Below are positions 51,993 to 61,305 of a DNA stretch of 64,000 nucleotides, piece by piece. Under the pieces are notes generated by a model, which worked only from the letters and a program-made list of their open reading frames with translations, was not told the origin of the DNA and did not search any database. Where the stretch lies: NCBI GenBank assembly GCA_963806635.1, contig CAWDZA010000015.1, forward strand, positions 434,001 to 498,000, written 5' to 3'. This DNA comes from CAVVEQ01 sp963806635 (GTDB lineage: Bacteria; Chloroflexota; Anaerolineae; Anaerolineales; Anaerolineaceae). The translations under genes and the position numbers were made by a program. The first letter of the stretch is position 1; each line of letters begins with the position of its first letter.

Positions 51993-53555
51993 TTATACAG
52001 ATGTGGTGAGGGGAATTGAAAAACAAATTCTTGCTCCGTGCTCCAGCCCACTATCCACCCAGATCTTGCCACCGTGGGCTTCTATGATGGCCCGCGCCAG
52101 GTAAAGCCCCAATCCGGCCCCTTTGGTCTTCCTAGCCTGGTCGGAACCCCGGTAGAATCGGTCAAAGACGTGCGGTAGATCTTCGGGATTAATCCCCGGA
52201 CCTTCATCTTTGACACAAACGATGGCGTTCTGGTTATTTACGTGACCTTCGACGGTGATCTCTCCGGTTGGAGAATATTTCATTGCGTTGGAGATCAGAT
52301 TGGTGAGCACCTGTTCCATACGGTTCTCATCGGCAATCACAACGGGGAAAGAGGGGGTGAAATCACAAGTAAGAAGGTGCGCTTCCGTCTGCGATTGGAA
52401 TTTTTTCACCAACCGCATTACCAATTCGGGTAGATCGACCTCGATCTTTTTGAGCGATACACTGTTCGCCTGCAGACGGGAGGCATCCAGCAGATCCTCG
52501 ATCAGCTCGCCCAGATGGTCTGCTTCCTCTTCGATCACCTTCAAGCTTTCGTCCACCACACGCGGATCCCAACTGGCATCCTCCCTTCGCAGGGTGCTGA
52601 CGTACCCTTTGATCAGAGCCACTGGCGTTTTAAGTTCGTGGCTCACGATGGAGATGAAAGTGCTCTTTAATTCATCGGCTTCGCGAAAATGCGAGATATC
52701 CCGCACGGTGGCTATGATGCTCTGCAGTCTGCCCTCGGGCGAGAGCACCGGTGCGTATGTAACCCCGATAGGCAGGGGGGGAGTATCTGGACCATCACGA
52801 AGCAGGTCCCCTTCCACATAAAGGGTGGCATTGGGAGTAAGTGGCCAACCGCCGGCGATGGCGTCCTCCAGTTGCAGTGCATCTGGTTTTCTGGCCCAGC
52901 GGATCACATCGGCATGCGCTTTGCCGATAACGGATTGGTCGCTTCCCGACATACGAGTGAGGGCAGCGTTGGCCAGGGTGATGGTCAGGTCTGGGTCGAG
53001 GATCAGGATGCCATCCGCAGCGTTTTCCAGCATCGCTTTTGTGCGACGCGTTTCATTGAGGCTTTGTTGATAAAGTTGGGCATTCTGCACGGCGATGGCG
53101 GCCTGGTCAGCAAAACTGGCCAGAAGCGCGCGGTCATTTCCTGAAAATAACCCGGGGATATTACGAAAAATGAAGATGCCTCCCAACACCTTTTGGTGGG
53201 TCATCAGTGCCAGGCCGACGCTGCTGATGCGCCCCATGCTGGCTGCCCCGGCCAGTTCGCTCACCCTTCTTCCCAGTTCGGGCAGCTCGTTGGGAGTAGC
53301 CAGGTTTTCAGCGGGGATCTCGGCTAGGGAGGGTGTCAGGAATTCCAGAAAAGAGGGCGCCAGACCTTGTGAGACCTGGACCTGCCATTTGCCGTCCGCC
53401 GCACGCAGTGCGATCAACCCACCCATGCCGGAAAGCATCTCTATGGAAATGCTTAGGATGCGCCCCAGAAGGCTGTCGAGATCCAGATCCTGGGTGAGTG
53501 CGCGGGTGATCTCAAGCAGGTAATCGCGTTGGCGAACGCGGAAATCGGGCAGCAT
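51993..53555 (-). CDS. Sensor histidine kinase with GAF and PAS domains
   Basis: This cytoplasmic histidine kinase of 520 residues has domains in order: GAF (about 10-160), PAS (about 170-285, starting KAMLENAADGILILD), HisKA with phosphoacceptor His in VSHELKTPVALIKG, then HATPase with NLISNAMKYSP, KDEGPGI and GAGLGLYLARAI. I chose ATG 53555, a one-base overlap with the aminotransferase stop; a TTG one codon upstream is possible. No response regulator follows, so its partner is elsewhere. Confidence 0.92.
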   Translation of the reverse strand: MLPDFRVRQRDYLLEITRALTQDLDLDSLLGRILSISIEMLSGMGGLIALRAADGKWQVQVSQGLAPSFLEFLTPSLAEIPAENLATPNELPELGRRVSELAGAASMGRISSVGLALMTHQKVLGGIFIFRNIPGLFSGNDRALLASFADQAAIAVQNAQLYQQSLNETRRTKAMLENAADGILILDPDLTITLANAALTRMSGSDQSVIGKAHADVIRWARKPDALQLEDAIAGGWPLTPNATLYVEGDLLRDGPDTPPLPIGVTYAPVLSPEGRLQSIIATVRDISHFREADELKSTFISIVSHELKTPVALIKGYVSTLRREDASWDPRVVDESLKVIEEEADHLGELIEDLLDASRLQANSVSLKKIEVDLPELVMRLVKKFQSQTEAHLLTCDFTPSFPVVIADENRMEQVLTNLISNAMKYSPTGEITVEGHVNNQNAIVCVKDEGPGINPEDLPHVFDRFYRGSDQARKTKGAGLGLYLARAIIEAHGGKIWVDSGLEHGARICFSIPLTTSV

Positions 53556-54922
53556 CAAAGATCGACCAGGCTATCTATCGGGATCTCTTCCTCAATCACC
53601 GGATACACTCCGTTCTCGGCTTTGGTCAGAGCGTCTTCAAAAATGCCCAGCCCTTCCTCGATCTCTTCGCGGGTGATACTGAGGGGCGGGGAGATTCGAA
53701 TGACACTTCGTCCGCAGCCCAGGGTGAGCAATCCACGCTCGAAACACAGATCGACAATTTTATCCCTCAGGCCGGTGGCTGGTTCGCGTTTTTCGAAATC
53801 CTTGACGAATTCAACTCCGATCATCAGGCCAATACCACGTACACAGCCAATGGATGGATGGCGCTTGGCCATTTTGCCCAGGATTTCCAGCGCGTAGCGT
53901 CCGGTTTCCGCGGCGTTTTCCATATACTCGTTTTCGATCAGGTCCAGAGTGGCTAGCGCCGCAGCACAGGCGATTGGGTTGCCACCGTAGGTGTTCCCAT
54001 GCGCTCCCCTGGGCCAGGTGACGTATTTCTTTTTGGCGATGCAAGCACCGAGCGGAATGCCAGATGCAATACCTTTTGCGGAGGTGAGGATATCCGGTTC
54101 GACGCCGAAATTCTCGATGGCCCACCATTTGCCCGTGCGCCCCATTCCGGATTGGACTTCATCAGCGATGAGCAAAATACCGTGCCTGTCACATAGTGCA
54201 CGCAAGGCGGGGAAGAACCCTGCGGGCGGGACGATATAGCCACCCTCTCCCTGGATGGGCTCAACCAGGATACCGGCCACATCCTCTGGCGGGATATTGC
54301 GTTGGAAAACTTCCTCTTCGAGATAACGCACCACGGTCTGCCCATAATCCTCCCCCGGTTTGGAAAGGAGAACCGGGCGGTAGGGATCGGGATAGGGGAC
54401 GTGGGTAACGCCACCCATAAGGGGGAAGAAACCACGGTGATAGGCGGATTTGCTGGCAGTGAAGGATACTGCGCCCATCGTCCGCCCATGAAACCCACCG
54501 GTGAAACCAATGAATTGGGATCTGCCGGTGGCATGCCGGGCCAGTTTGATGGCTGTTTCCACGCTCTCCGTACCGGAATTGGTCAAAAAAGTTACCGCCG
54601 GGTCATCAAAGGGGGTGATGCGGTCCAGGTATTCGGATAATTCCACCCAGAGGGGATGGTAGTAATCGGAGGAGATATGGATGAATTTTTCAGCTTGCTT
54701 TTGGATGGCTTGTACAACCTGGGGGTGGCTGTGACCGGTGGAGACTACAGCGATCCCGGCGGCGAAATCGAGGAAACGGTTACCATCAACATCCCACACT
54801 TCGGTGCCTTTTCCATGATCCATCACGAAGGGATAGCCTCGCGGGTAAGAAGGGGAAACCACCGCGTGGTCACGCGCGATGATCTTCCTGGCTTTCGGCC
54901 CTGGTAACTTGAGCGGTTCCAT
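53555..54922 (-). CDS. Class III aminotransferase (acetylornithine/4-aminobutyrate type)
   Basis: This PLP aminotransferase of 455 residues belongs to the omega group. It has TNSGTESVETAIKLAR, GGFHGRTMGA, the Asp in LIADEVQSGMGRTG and PLP-Lys in LTSAKGIASGIPLG. It begins with MEPLKLPGPKARK, which is reminiscent of the Pyrococcus-type GABA/ornithine/alanine racemase-like aminotransferases. The substrate is not certain. A strong AAAGGAGG SD precedes it, and a TATAAT lies at 55008-55013 (minus). The downstream histidine kinase is translationally coupled to it. Confidence 0.92.
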   Translation of the reverse strand: MEPLKLPGPKARKIIARDHAVVSPSYPRGYPFVMDHGKGTEVWDVDGNRFLDFAAGIAVVSTGHSHPQVVQAIQKQAEKFIHISSDYYHPLWVELSEYLDRITPFDDPAVTFLTNSGTESVETAIKLARHATGRSQFIGFTGGFHGRTMGAVSFTASKSAYHRGFFPLMGGVTHVPYPDPYRPVLLSKPGEDYGQTVVRYLEEEVFQRNIPPEDVAGILVEPIQGEGGYIVPPAGFFPALRALCDRHGILLIADEVQSGMGRTGKWWAIENFGVEPDILTSAKGIASGIPLGACIAKKKYVTWPRGAHGNTYGGNPIACAAALATLDLIENEYMENAAETGRYALEILGKMAKRHPSIGCVRGIGLMIGVEFVKDFEKREPATGLRDKIVDLCFERGLLTLGCGRSVIRISPPLSITREEIEEGLGIFEDALTKAENGVYPVIEEEIPIDSLVDL

Positions 54923-55099
54923 AGGATAACCTCCTTTGAATGTGGTGAGACAATCTTCGGAAACCGGTGATTTGTTAAAACGCAGGCGGAGCAGTCAATC
55001 TACACAAATTATACACCAGCAAATATGGGCACAAGTGTCAGATCGTGGCAAAAGATACATATATTCCGGTTCTTATCGTCTGATTTTCTGCCTGGATTG

Positions 55100-55128
55100 T
55101 TGACGCTTGTTTACTTCACTGCTATGAT
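55100..55128 (+). promoter_or_regulatory. Promoter of yvcK (predicted leaderless)
   Basis: TTGACG at 55100-55105, 17-base spacer, TATGAT at 55123-55128, and TG one base before it (extended -10). The -10 ends ten bases before ATG 55138, so the mRNA would have at most a few leader bases. Confidence 0.78.
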
Positions 55129-55137
55129 GAAGCCGGT

Positions 55138-56478
55138 ATGCGCTCCAGAAACACCAGTTTTTTCGACGAAGTTCCCCGCTTCTTCACCCGCCAGTTACGC
55201 TGGCTGACCCCCGGTATCGGTATCAAACGATGGATCTTTCTGATCCTTTTCGGCACCACGCTTCTGGCGGTGGGTCTGGCGGTACTGATCCTGGATATCT
55301 ACCGCACCGCGCCGGAGACCTGGTGGCTGCCGGTGTTTTCGTTCTTATCCCTGCGATTTTTAGACCGCACCCTGCGCGCTATCGTATTTGGCGGGCTGGG
55401 CGTGACGCTCTTGGTCTGGGGCGTCACCGGGCTCAACCGCTCGCTCATGCGACCCTTTATCCCCTCCGGCACGGTGGTGGTGGATACCATCTCCAGCTAC
55501 CGCAAACGGGAGCGCGGACCGCGGGTGGTGACCCTTGGGGGCGGTAACGGGCTTTCCACGCTGCTGCGCGGGATGAAGACCCAAACCAGCAACCTTACCG
55601 CGGTTGTTACTGTGGCAGATGACGGTGGCTCCTCAGGTGCCATCCGCCAGAACCTGGGCATCCTGCCACCGGGAGATATCCGCAACTGCCTGGCAGCCCT
55701 CTCAGACGATGAAGCCCTGCTCTCGCAGGTCTTTCAATATCGCTTTGGGGAGAAGATGGGGCTGAACGGGCACTCCCTGGGGAATCTATTGATCACCGCG
55801 CTGACAGAGATCACGGGCAGCTTCGAGGAAGCTGTAGCGGAATCCGGAAGGGTGCTTGCGGTTCGCGGCAAGGTGCTGCCCTCCACACTCCATGACGTCC
55901 GCCTGGTGGCAGATATGGAGGGAACCGGAAATTCGCGGGAGACACGCGTGAAGGGTGAAAGCAAGATCCCAGAGGCACGGGGTACCATCCGCCGAATTTG
56001 GCTGGAACCGGATAACCCGGCTGGATACCCGCCCTCCATTCAGGCCATTTTATCCGCCGATCTCATCCTGGTGGGACCAGGCAGCCTGTATACGAGCATC
56101 CTGCCTAATCTGTTGGTGCCGGATCTCAAGGCAGCATTACTTTCCAGCCGGGCGCTGAAATTCTATATCTGCAACGTTGCCACCCAGGCAGGCGAGACTG
56201 ACAAATTCAGCGCCAAGAAGCATATTCAGGTACTGGAGGAGCACCTGGGTGTGAACATATTCGACCTGATGATCATCAATAACCGATTTGAAGGGCGGCT
56301 TTCGCATGGGGTACAATGGGTGAAATCCGACAATGAGCTGGCGGAGGATTACAAAGTGTACGCCACGGATCTACTGGACGTGGAACATCCTTGGCGGCAC
56401 GATTCGAGCAAGCTGACATCCGCGGTGATGGATCTCTATCTCGAAAAGACAGGTCCACTTCTGGGGAAGGATGTCTGA
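55138..56478 (+). CDS. YvcK/CofD-like protein with membrane N-terminus
   Basis: YvcK proteins bind UDP-GlcNAc and affect cell shape and gluconeogenic growth. The 446-residue protein has two N-terminal membrane segments (about 35-62 and 80-102) before the CofD-like domain, which carries TLGGGNGLSTLLRGMK, VTVADDGGSSGAIR and LPPGDIRNCLAALSD. The membrane segments are an addition to the usual roughly 320-residue soluble YvcK and tie it to the membrane. It precedes gap and pgk, so it may share a link with sugar metabolism. Confidence 0.92.
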   Translation: MRSRNTSFFDEVPRFFTRQLRWLTPGIGIKRWIFLILFGTTLLAVGLAVLILDIYRTAPETWWLPVFSFLSLRFLDRTLRAIVFGGLGVTLLVWGVTGLNRSLMRPFIPSGTVVVDTISSYRKRERGPRVVTLGGGNGLSTLLRGMKTQTSNLTAVVTVADDGGSSGAIRQNLGILPPGDIRNCLAALSDDEALLSQVFQYRFGEKMGLNGHSLGNLLITALTEITGSFEEAVAESGRVLAVRGKVLPSTLHDVRLVADMEGTGNSRETRVKGESKIPEARGTIRRIWLEPDNPAGYPPSIQAILSADLILVGPGSLYTSILPNLLVPDLKAALLSSRALKFYICNVATQAGETDKFSAKKHIQVLEEHLGVNIFDLMIINNRFEGRLSHGVQWVKSDNELAEDYKVYATDLLDVEHPWRHDSSKLTSAVMDLYLEKTGPLLGKDV

Positions 56479-56505
56479 TCAATTGGCAATCACCATGACC
56501 TCTCA

Positions 56506-56514
56506 TGGTAAAAT
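56506..56514 (+). promoter_or_regulatory. Extended -10 upstream of gap
   Basis: TGGTAAAAT, identical to the element before ppdK. A TTGGCA at 56483-56488 is 20 bases upstream, too far for ideal spacing. Confidence 0.5.
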
Positions 56515-56540
56515 TTCTCAAAATCTCGGAGGTATGAACA

Positions 56541-57596
56541 ATGGGTAAAGTAAAAGTTGGTATCAATGGTTTTGGCCGCATCGGCCGGTTGGTCTTCAAG
56601 ACGATCACTGAACTCTATCCCAATGAGCTGGAAGTGGTGGCGGTCAATGATCTGTTCGACGCGAAGCAGAACGCGCATCTGCTGAAGTACGATTCCACCT
56701 ACGGAACCTGGAACAAGAACGTCTCGGTTGCCGATACGGATATCGTGGTGGATGGCAAGGCTGTGAAAGTCTTTGCCGAAAAAGATCCCGGTGCTCTCAA
56801 ATGGGGAGATCTGGGCGTGGATATTGTGATCGAATCCACCGGTGTTTTCACCGACGCCATTGGCGACCCGGCCAAGGGTAAAGCTGGCGCGAATGTACAT
56901 ATTGTTAAAGGCGGAGCCAAGAAGGTCATCATTTCCGCTCCGGCCAAGAACGAGGATATCACCATCGTGCTGGGCGTGAATGAGGGTAAATACGATCCCG
57001 CCAAGCATCACGTGCTTTCCAACGCCTCCTGCACCACCAACTGCCTGGCGCCGGCTGCCAAGGTTGTCCACGATAAATTCAACATCCTGAACGCAGTGAT
57101 GTGCACCATCCATTCCTACACCAATGACCAGGTGATCCTGGATCAGGGGCACAAGAAGGAAATGCGCCGCTCCCGCTCCGCAGGATTGAACATCATCCCC
57201 ACCACCACCGGTGCCGCAAAAGCGATCGCCCTGGTGATCCCCGAGTTGAAAGGTAAGTTTGACGGTTATTCCCTGCGCGTACCCACCCCCACGGTCTCGA
57301 TCGTGGATTTCACCGCGACAGTCGAAAAACCCACCAGCAAGGAAGAACTAAACGCCGTGTTTGAGGAAGCTTCCAAGGGCGCCCTGAAGGGCATCCTGGG
57401 TGTGACCCACGGTGAATATGGCGATCCGCTGGTTTCGACCGATTTCAAACGCGATCCGCGCTCCTCGATCGTCGATCTACCCTCCAGCATGGTGATGGGT
57501 GGCACACTGGTCAAAGTGGTGGCCTGGTACGATAACGAATGGGGTTACAGCTGCCGCACAGCCGACCTGGCTGCGCTGCTGGCCAAGAAACTCTAA
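56541..57596 (+). CDS. gap: Glyceraldehyde-3-phosphate dehydrogenase
   Basis: The NAD(P)-dependent glycolytic enzyme, 351 residues. It starts VKVGINGFGRIGRLVFK and has the catalytic C164 in SNASCTTNCLAP, with VPTPTVSIVDF and WYDNEWGYSCR near the end. It is about 15 residues longer than usual. A CGGAGG SD precedes it. A hairpin lies between it and pgk. Confidence 0.97.
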   Translation: MGKVKVGINGFGRIGRLVFKTITELYPNELEVVAVNDLFDAKQNAHLLKYDSTYGTWNKNVSVADTDIVVDGKAVKVFAEKDPGALKWGDLGVDIVIESTGVFTDAIGDPAKGKAGANVHIVKGGAKKVIISAPAKNEDITIVLGVNEGKYDPAKHHVLSNASCTTNCLAPAAKVVHDKFNILNAVMCTIHSYTNDQVILDQGHKKEMRRSRSAGLNIIPTTTGAAKAIALVIPELKGKFDGYSLRVPTPTVSIVDFTATVEKPTSKEELNAVFEEASKGALKGILGVTHGEYGDPLVSTDFKRDPRSSIVDLPSSMVMGGTLVKVVAWYDNEWGYSCRTADLAALLAKKL

Positions 57597-57616
57597 TCGG
57601 GATTTACGGAACCAAT

Positions 57617-57670
57617 GGATGCGCTTTCTGAGGAATGAAAGTTCGATCAGACGGCGCATCCTTCATTTTT
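57617..57670 (+). other. Hairpin between gap and pgk
   Basis: GGATGCGC (57617-57624) pairs with GCGCATCC (57654-57661), enclosing a smaller stem CTTTC/GAAAG. TTCATTTTT follows. It may be a weak terminator or a processing site that sets the gap/pgk ratio; pgk starts 15 bases later. Confidence 0.55.
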
Positions 57671-57684
57671 GATGGGAGGAACCG

Positions 57685-58860
57685 ATGTTCAACAAGAAAA
57701 CGATCCGTGATGTAGATTTCAAGGGCAAGAAAGCACTGGTGCGTGTAGATTTCAATGTGCCGATGAAGGACGGCGTGATCTCGGATGATACCCGCATCCG
57801 GGCGGCCATCCCCACCATCCAATACCTTCTGGATAAGGGCGCGTCGGTGATCCTGTGCTCTCACCTAGGGCGCCCCAAGGGTGGACCGGATATGGCTTTC
57901 ACGCTCAAACCAGTTGCCGATTATCTTGGCAAACTGATGGGCAAAGAAGTGAAATTCGCTGAGGACTGCGTGGGTCCCGCTGCGGAGAAAGCAGCCAAGG
58001 AACTGAAAGCCGGCGAGATCCTGGTTCTGGAAAATACCCGCTTCCATCCGGAAGAGGAAAAGAACGACATGGAGCTGGCAAAGAAGATGGCATCGCTGGC
58101 TGATATCTACGTGAATGACGCCTTTGGAACTGCCCACCGCGCGCATTCCTCCACCGAGGGTGTGGCGCACTTTCTTCCCGGGGTGGCTGGCTTCCTGATG
58201 GAAAAAGAGATCAAATATCTGGGCGAAGCTGTGGCAAACCCCAAGCGGCCTTTCGTAGCCATCCTGGGTGGGGCAAAGATCTCGGATAAGATCGGCGTGA
58301 TCAAGAACCTGCTTAGCAAGGCGGATGTGATCCTCATCGGTGGGGGTATGGCTAACACCTTCTTCAAGGCGCAGGGCTATCCTGTGGCGGACTCGCTCGT
58401 GGAAGATGAAGCACTCGAAACTGCGCGCGAGCTGCTCAAAACCGGAAGCACAAAGCTGCGCCTGCCGGTGGATGTGGCCATCGGGGATAAGTTTGATGCC
58501 GAAGCGCAGAAGAAGATCATCCAGGCCGGTCCCGTGCCTGAAGGCTGGCGCATTCTGGATATCGGTCCCGATACAGTGGAAGCTTATGGAAAGGTGATCA
58601 AGTCCGCTGGTACAGTTGTGTGGAATGGACCAATGGGCGTGTTCGAATTCCCGAAGTTCTCCGAAGGGACATTTGCGATCGCCAAGGAAATTGCTGCCAG
58701 CAATGCGGTAAGCGTCATCGGCGGCGGAGAATCCGTCTCCGCAGTGCAGAAATCCGGGGTAGCCGATAAGATCACCCATATCTCCACCGGCGGCGGGGCT
58801 TCGTTGGAAATGCTGGAAGGATTGGAATTGCCCGGGCTCGCGGCGCTGCAGGATAAGTAA
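57685..58860 (+). CDS. pgk: Phosphoglycerate kinase
   Basis: The ATP-forming glycolytic step on 1,3-bisphosphoglycerate. The 391-residue protein has VRVDFNVPMKDG, the SHLGRPKG helix, NTRFHPEEEKND, GGAKISDKIGV, NGPMGVFE and the C-terminal HISTGGGASLEMLEG. Length is normal. SD GGGAGG lies just before the ATG. It follows gap in a likely shared operon. Confidence 0.98.
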   Translation: MFNKKTIRDVDFKGKKALVRVDFNVPMKDGVISDDTRIRAAIPTIQYLLDKGASVILCSHLGRPKGGPDMAFTLKPVADYLGKLMGKEVKFAEDCVGPAAEKAAKELKAGEILVLENTRFHPEEEKNDMELAKKMASLADIYVNDAFGTAHRAHSSTEGVAHFLPGVAGFLMEKEIKYLGEAVANPKRPFVAILGGAKISDKIGVIKNLLSKADVILIGGGMANTFFKAQGYPVADSLVEDEALETARELLKTGSTKLRLPVDVAIGDKFDAEAQKKIIQAGPVPEGWRILDIGPDTVEAYGKVIKSAGTVVWNGPMGVFEFPKFSEGTFAIAKEIAASNAVSVIGGGESVSAVQKSGVADKITHISTGGGASLEMLEGLELPGLAALQDK

Positions 58861-59036
58861 AATAATTTACCACGAACGACGCAAAATACACGAAAAGGAA
58901 AACATTAATTTAAGGATAGAGACGCAGCTTGCTGCGTCTTTACTTTGTAAGTAGCGATTCATTCTAAGTGATTCAGGGTGCTGATAAACCAATCAACAAA
59001 TCAACCAATCAATAATTCACATTGCTCAACTCACCC
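58861..59036 (+). repeat. Non-coding stretch with short degenerate repeats
   Basis: No gene is seen. It contains CACGAA-type short repeats at about 58871-58896, a GAGACGCAG/CTGCGTCT hairpin and ACCAATCAA-type direct repeats at about 58988-59014. Such intergenic elements are recalled from other environmental genomes; the identification is tentative. Confidence 0.4.
58920..58946 (+). terminator. Possible terminator of gap-pgk
   Basis: An 8-bp stem (AGACGCAG, loop CTTG, CTGCGTCT) is followed by TTACTTT, a weak T tract, 59 bases after the pgk stop. Confidence 0.6.
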
Positions 59037-59065
59037 TAGACATAACCGGCAGCTTCAGGTAAAAT
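59037..59065 (+). promoter_or_regulatory. Promoter of rpsT
   Basis: TAGACA at 59037-59042, a 17-base spacer and TAAAAT at 59060-59065. The leader is about 35 bases, with GGAGGAG before the TTG start at 59107. Confidence 0.75.
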
Positions 59066-59106
59066 TTCCCCTCGTTGTTTCAGCACGATAATCTGGAGGA
59101 GTAACT

Positions 59107-59373
59107 TTGGCAAACATTCGATCACAGATCAAACGCAACCGGCAGAATGAAAAGCGCCGTGTTCACAACCGTGTCTACCGCGGCAGTTCCCGCACCCTGG
59201 TGGCGAAAGCAAATACCGCCATCATCAAAGGCGATAAGGACGTCGCCCAGGAAGCAACCCTGACGGCCATTCGCTTTTTGGATCGGGCCGCACAGAAGGG
59301 TGTTATCCACAAGAACAATGCCGCCCGACGGAAGAGCCGACTGATGAAGCGCCTTGCCGGGATGGCAAAATAA
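59107..59373 (+). CDS. rpsT: 30S ribosomal protein S20
   Basis: S20 binds 16S rRNA during early 30S assembly. The 88-residue basic protein begins (M)ANIRSQIKRNRQNEKRR and ends in NNAARRKSRLMKRLAG. The start codon is TTG, with the SD GGAGGAG; rpsT is known for non-ATG starts that allow autoregulation. It is monocistronic with two terminator-like hairpins. Confidence 0.97.
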   Translation: MANIRSQIKRNRQNEKRRVHNRVYRGSSRTLVAKANTAIIKGDKDVAQEATLTAIRFLDRAAQKGVIHKNNAARRKSRLMKRLAGMAK

Positions 59374-59384
59374 CCCAGTCCACT

Positions 59385-59405
59385 CCCTCGAAGAGGGGCC
59401 TTTTT
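59385..59405 (+). terminator. First terminator-like hairpin after rpsT
   Basis: CCCTC, loop GAA, GAGGG, then GCC and TTTTT. The stem is short (5 bp) but the T run is good. Confidence 0.6.
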
Positions 59406-59414
59406 AGCAACCAT

Positions 59415-59446
59415 AAGCGGGAGTTCAATTCTCCCGCTTTCATTTT
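59415..59446 (+). terminator. Second terminator-like hairpin after rpsT
   Basis: A 9-bp stem (AAGCGGGAG, loop TTCAATT, CTCCCGCTT) is followed by TCATTTT. It lies directly before the argS -10-like TAGAAT at 59451. Confidence 0.75.
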
Positions 59447-59505
59447 CAGGTAGAATGAAAGCAACCTGACAGGCAAAACGAGAGAAGTTCGAGAGAAAGA
59501 TTCGT

Positions 59506-61274
59506 ATGTTCGAAAAGGAACAGGCTCAATTGGAGATGGTCATCCGGGAATTTTGTGATTCCCGCAGTATGCCAGTTCCAGATTTCAACTGGAAACCTAT
59601 TCCCTTCGCGGGTCACTGGGGGATTTCCATTTCGCTCTTTCGGACTGCCTCAGCCCAAAATGATCCCTCCCGATCCGGCAGCGTCGCCGAGCGGGCGCAG
59701 GAGATCTCTTCCGCAATTGCGGATAATATCTACTCTTCCTTCCGGTTTTGAGCGCATCGAAGCGATTCGCGGATACCTGAACGTCTATTTCTCCACCAGC
59801 GATTTCGCTCTCCGGGTGATTGATACCATCCTGACTGAGAAGGCAAACTTACGGTCGCAGCCTTGCCCGGCACGAGCAGGTTATGGTGGAATTTTCACAG
59901 CCAAACACGCACAAAGCCTTTCATGTGGGCCATTTACGCAGTGCCATCCTGGGGGATGTGGTCAGCCGTCTGCTGGATGCAGCCGGGTATGATGTCATCC
60001 GCGCAAATTATCCCGGTGATATCGGCCTGCATGTGATGAAATGGCTCTGGAATTACAAGAATTATCACCAGGGAGAAAAACCTGCCGAGCAGATCACGCG
60101 CTGGATGGGGGACCTTTACAAAGAAGCCGTGGACCGGCTGGAGAAGGAACCCGAGCTGGAAGCGGAAGTGCGCGAGCTCTATACCCGCTGGGACCGCCGT
60201 GATGAAGAAGTGGTGGCGCTCTGGAAAGAAACCCGGGAGTGGTCCCTGGAAGGCTTCCGCCAGATCTATGGCATGCTGGATATCCCCTTTGATATTTACT
60301 ACTTCCCGAGTGAGGTGGAAAAAGCAGGTCAGGTGGTGGTGGAAGAGCTGATCCAAAAAGGGATCGCCACAGATGAGAGAGACACTGGCGGGGCGGTGGT
60401 GGTCAAGCTGGATGAACTCCTGGGCAGCTCCGGTGAAAAATACCGCGTGTTCGTCATCCTCCGCTCTGATAGTACTGCACTCTACGCCACCGAGGACCTG
60501 GCACTGGCGATAAAGAAATTCAGCGATTACCCAGAACTTAAGCGGTCTTTGTACGTGGTGGATGTGCGTCAATCCCTGCACTTCACCCAGCTTTTCAAGA
60601 CATTGGAACTGGCTGGATTCCCGTGGGCGTCTCAATGCCAGCATATTCCGTATGAACTTGTGAGCCTGCCGGGTAATGTGGTCATGGCTTCCCGGGAGGG
60701 AACCGTAGTTCTTCTGGAAGATTTAGTCAAAGAGGCAACAAGTCGGGCTCGCGTTATCGTAAACGAAAAGAATCCGTCCTTATCCGAAGAGGAAAAAGTA
60801 TCCATTTCCAAAGCGATCGCGCTTGGGGCGATCAAATACCCCATGCTTTCCCGGGAAAACACAAAAGTGGTAACATTCGATTGGGAAGCCGCCCTGGATT
60901 TCAACGGGCAGGCCGCGCCCTTCATTCAGTACGCACATGTGAGGGCTTGCAGCATCCTGGCAAAGGCAGAGAGCAGTTTCGAACCTCTAAAAATTACTGG
61001 ATATGAGTTTTCCGAACCAGAAATTGCATTGATCGATCTGCTTTCCAGATTTCCGGATATTGTGAAAATTGCAGCGGAGCAATTCAAACCGCTCGATCTC
61101 ACAAACTACGCTTACGATCTAGCCAAATGCTTCCATGACTTTTATATGAAGTGCAGGGTGTTGCAAGCCGAAGCACCCACGCGGGATCTTCGGCTTCAAA
61201 TGGTCTTGGCGGCACGGCAAACGCTTTCCAATTGTTTGGGTTTGATGGGCATCACAGCCCCAGAAGCGATGTGA
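59506..61274 (+). CDS. argS: Arginyl-tRNA synthetase, frame broken twice by +1 shifts
   Basis: The enzyme charges tRNA-Arg. The coding sequence lies in three frames. Frame one from ATG 59506 gives the N-terminal domain (MFEKEQAQLEM... to SSAIADNI). A +1 shift near 59738 leads to LPSGFERIEAIRGYLNVYF. A second near 59849 leads to YGRSLARHEQVMVEFSQPNTHK and the HIGH-type HVGH, then MASREGTVVLLEDL and the anticodon-binding C-terminus. Removing one base at each point gives 588 residues, the normal size. The gene is essential, so single-base sequence errors are the likely cause, unless a second copy exists. Confidence 0.88.
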
Positions 61275-61305
61275 AAAATCAAATCTTTTAAGGAGTGATA
61301 GACAC

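Noticed and set aside
57865..58779. Long open frame on the minus strand (304 codons)
   Set aside because: It is antisense to pgk, has no motif or ribosome-binding site and mirrors the coding bias.
59303..59311. TTATCCACA, a DnaA-box sequence
   Set aside because: It is a single copy inside rpsT coding sequence and is likely chance.
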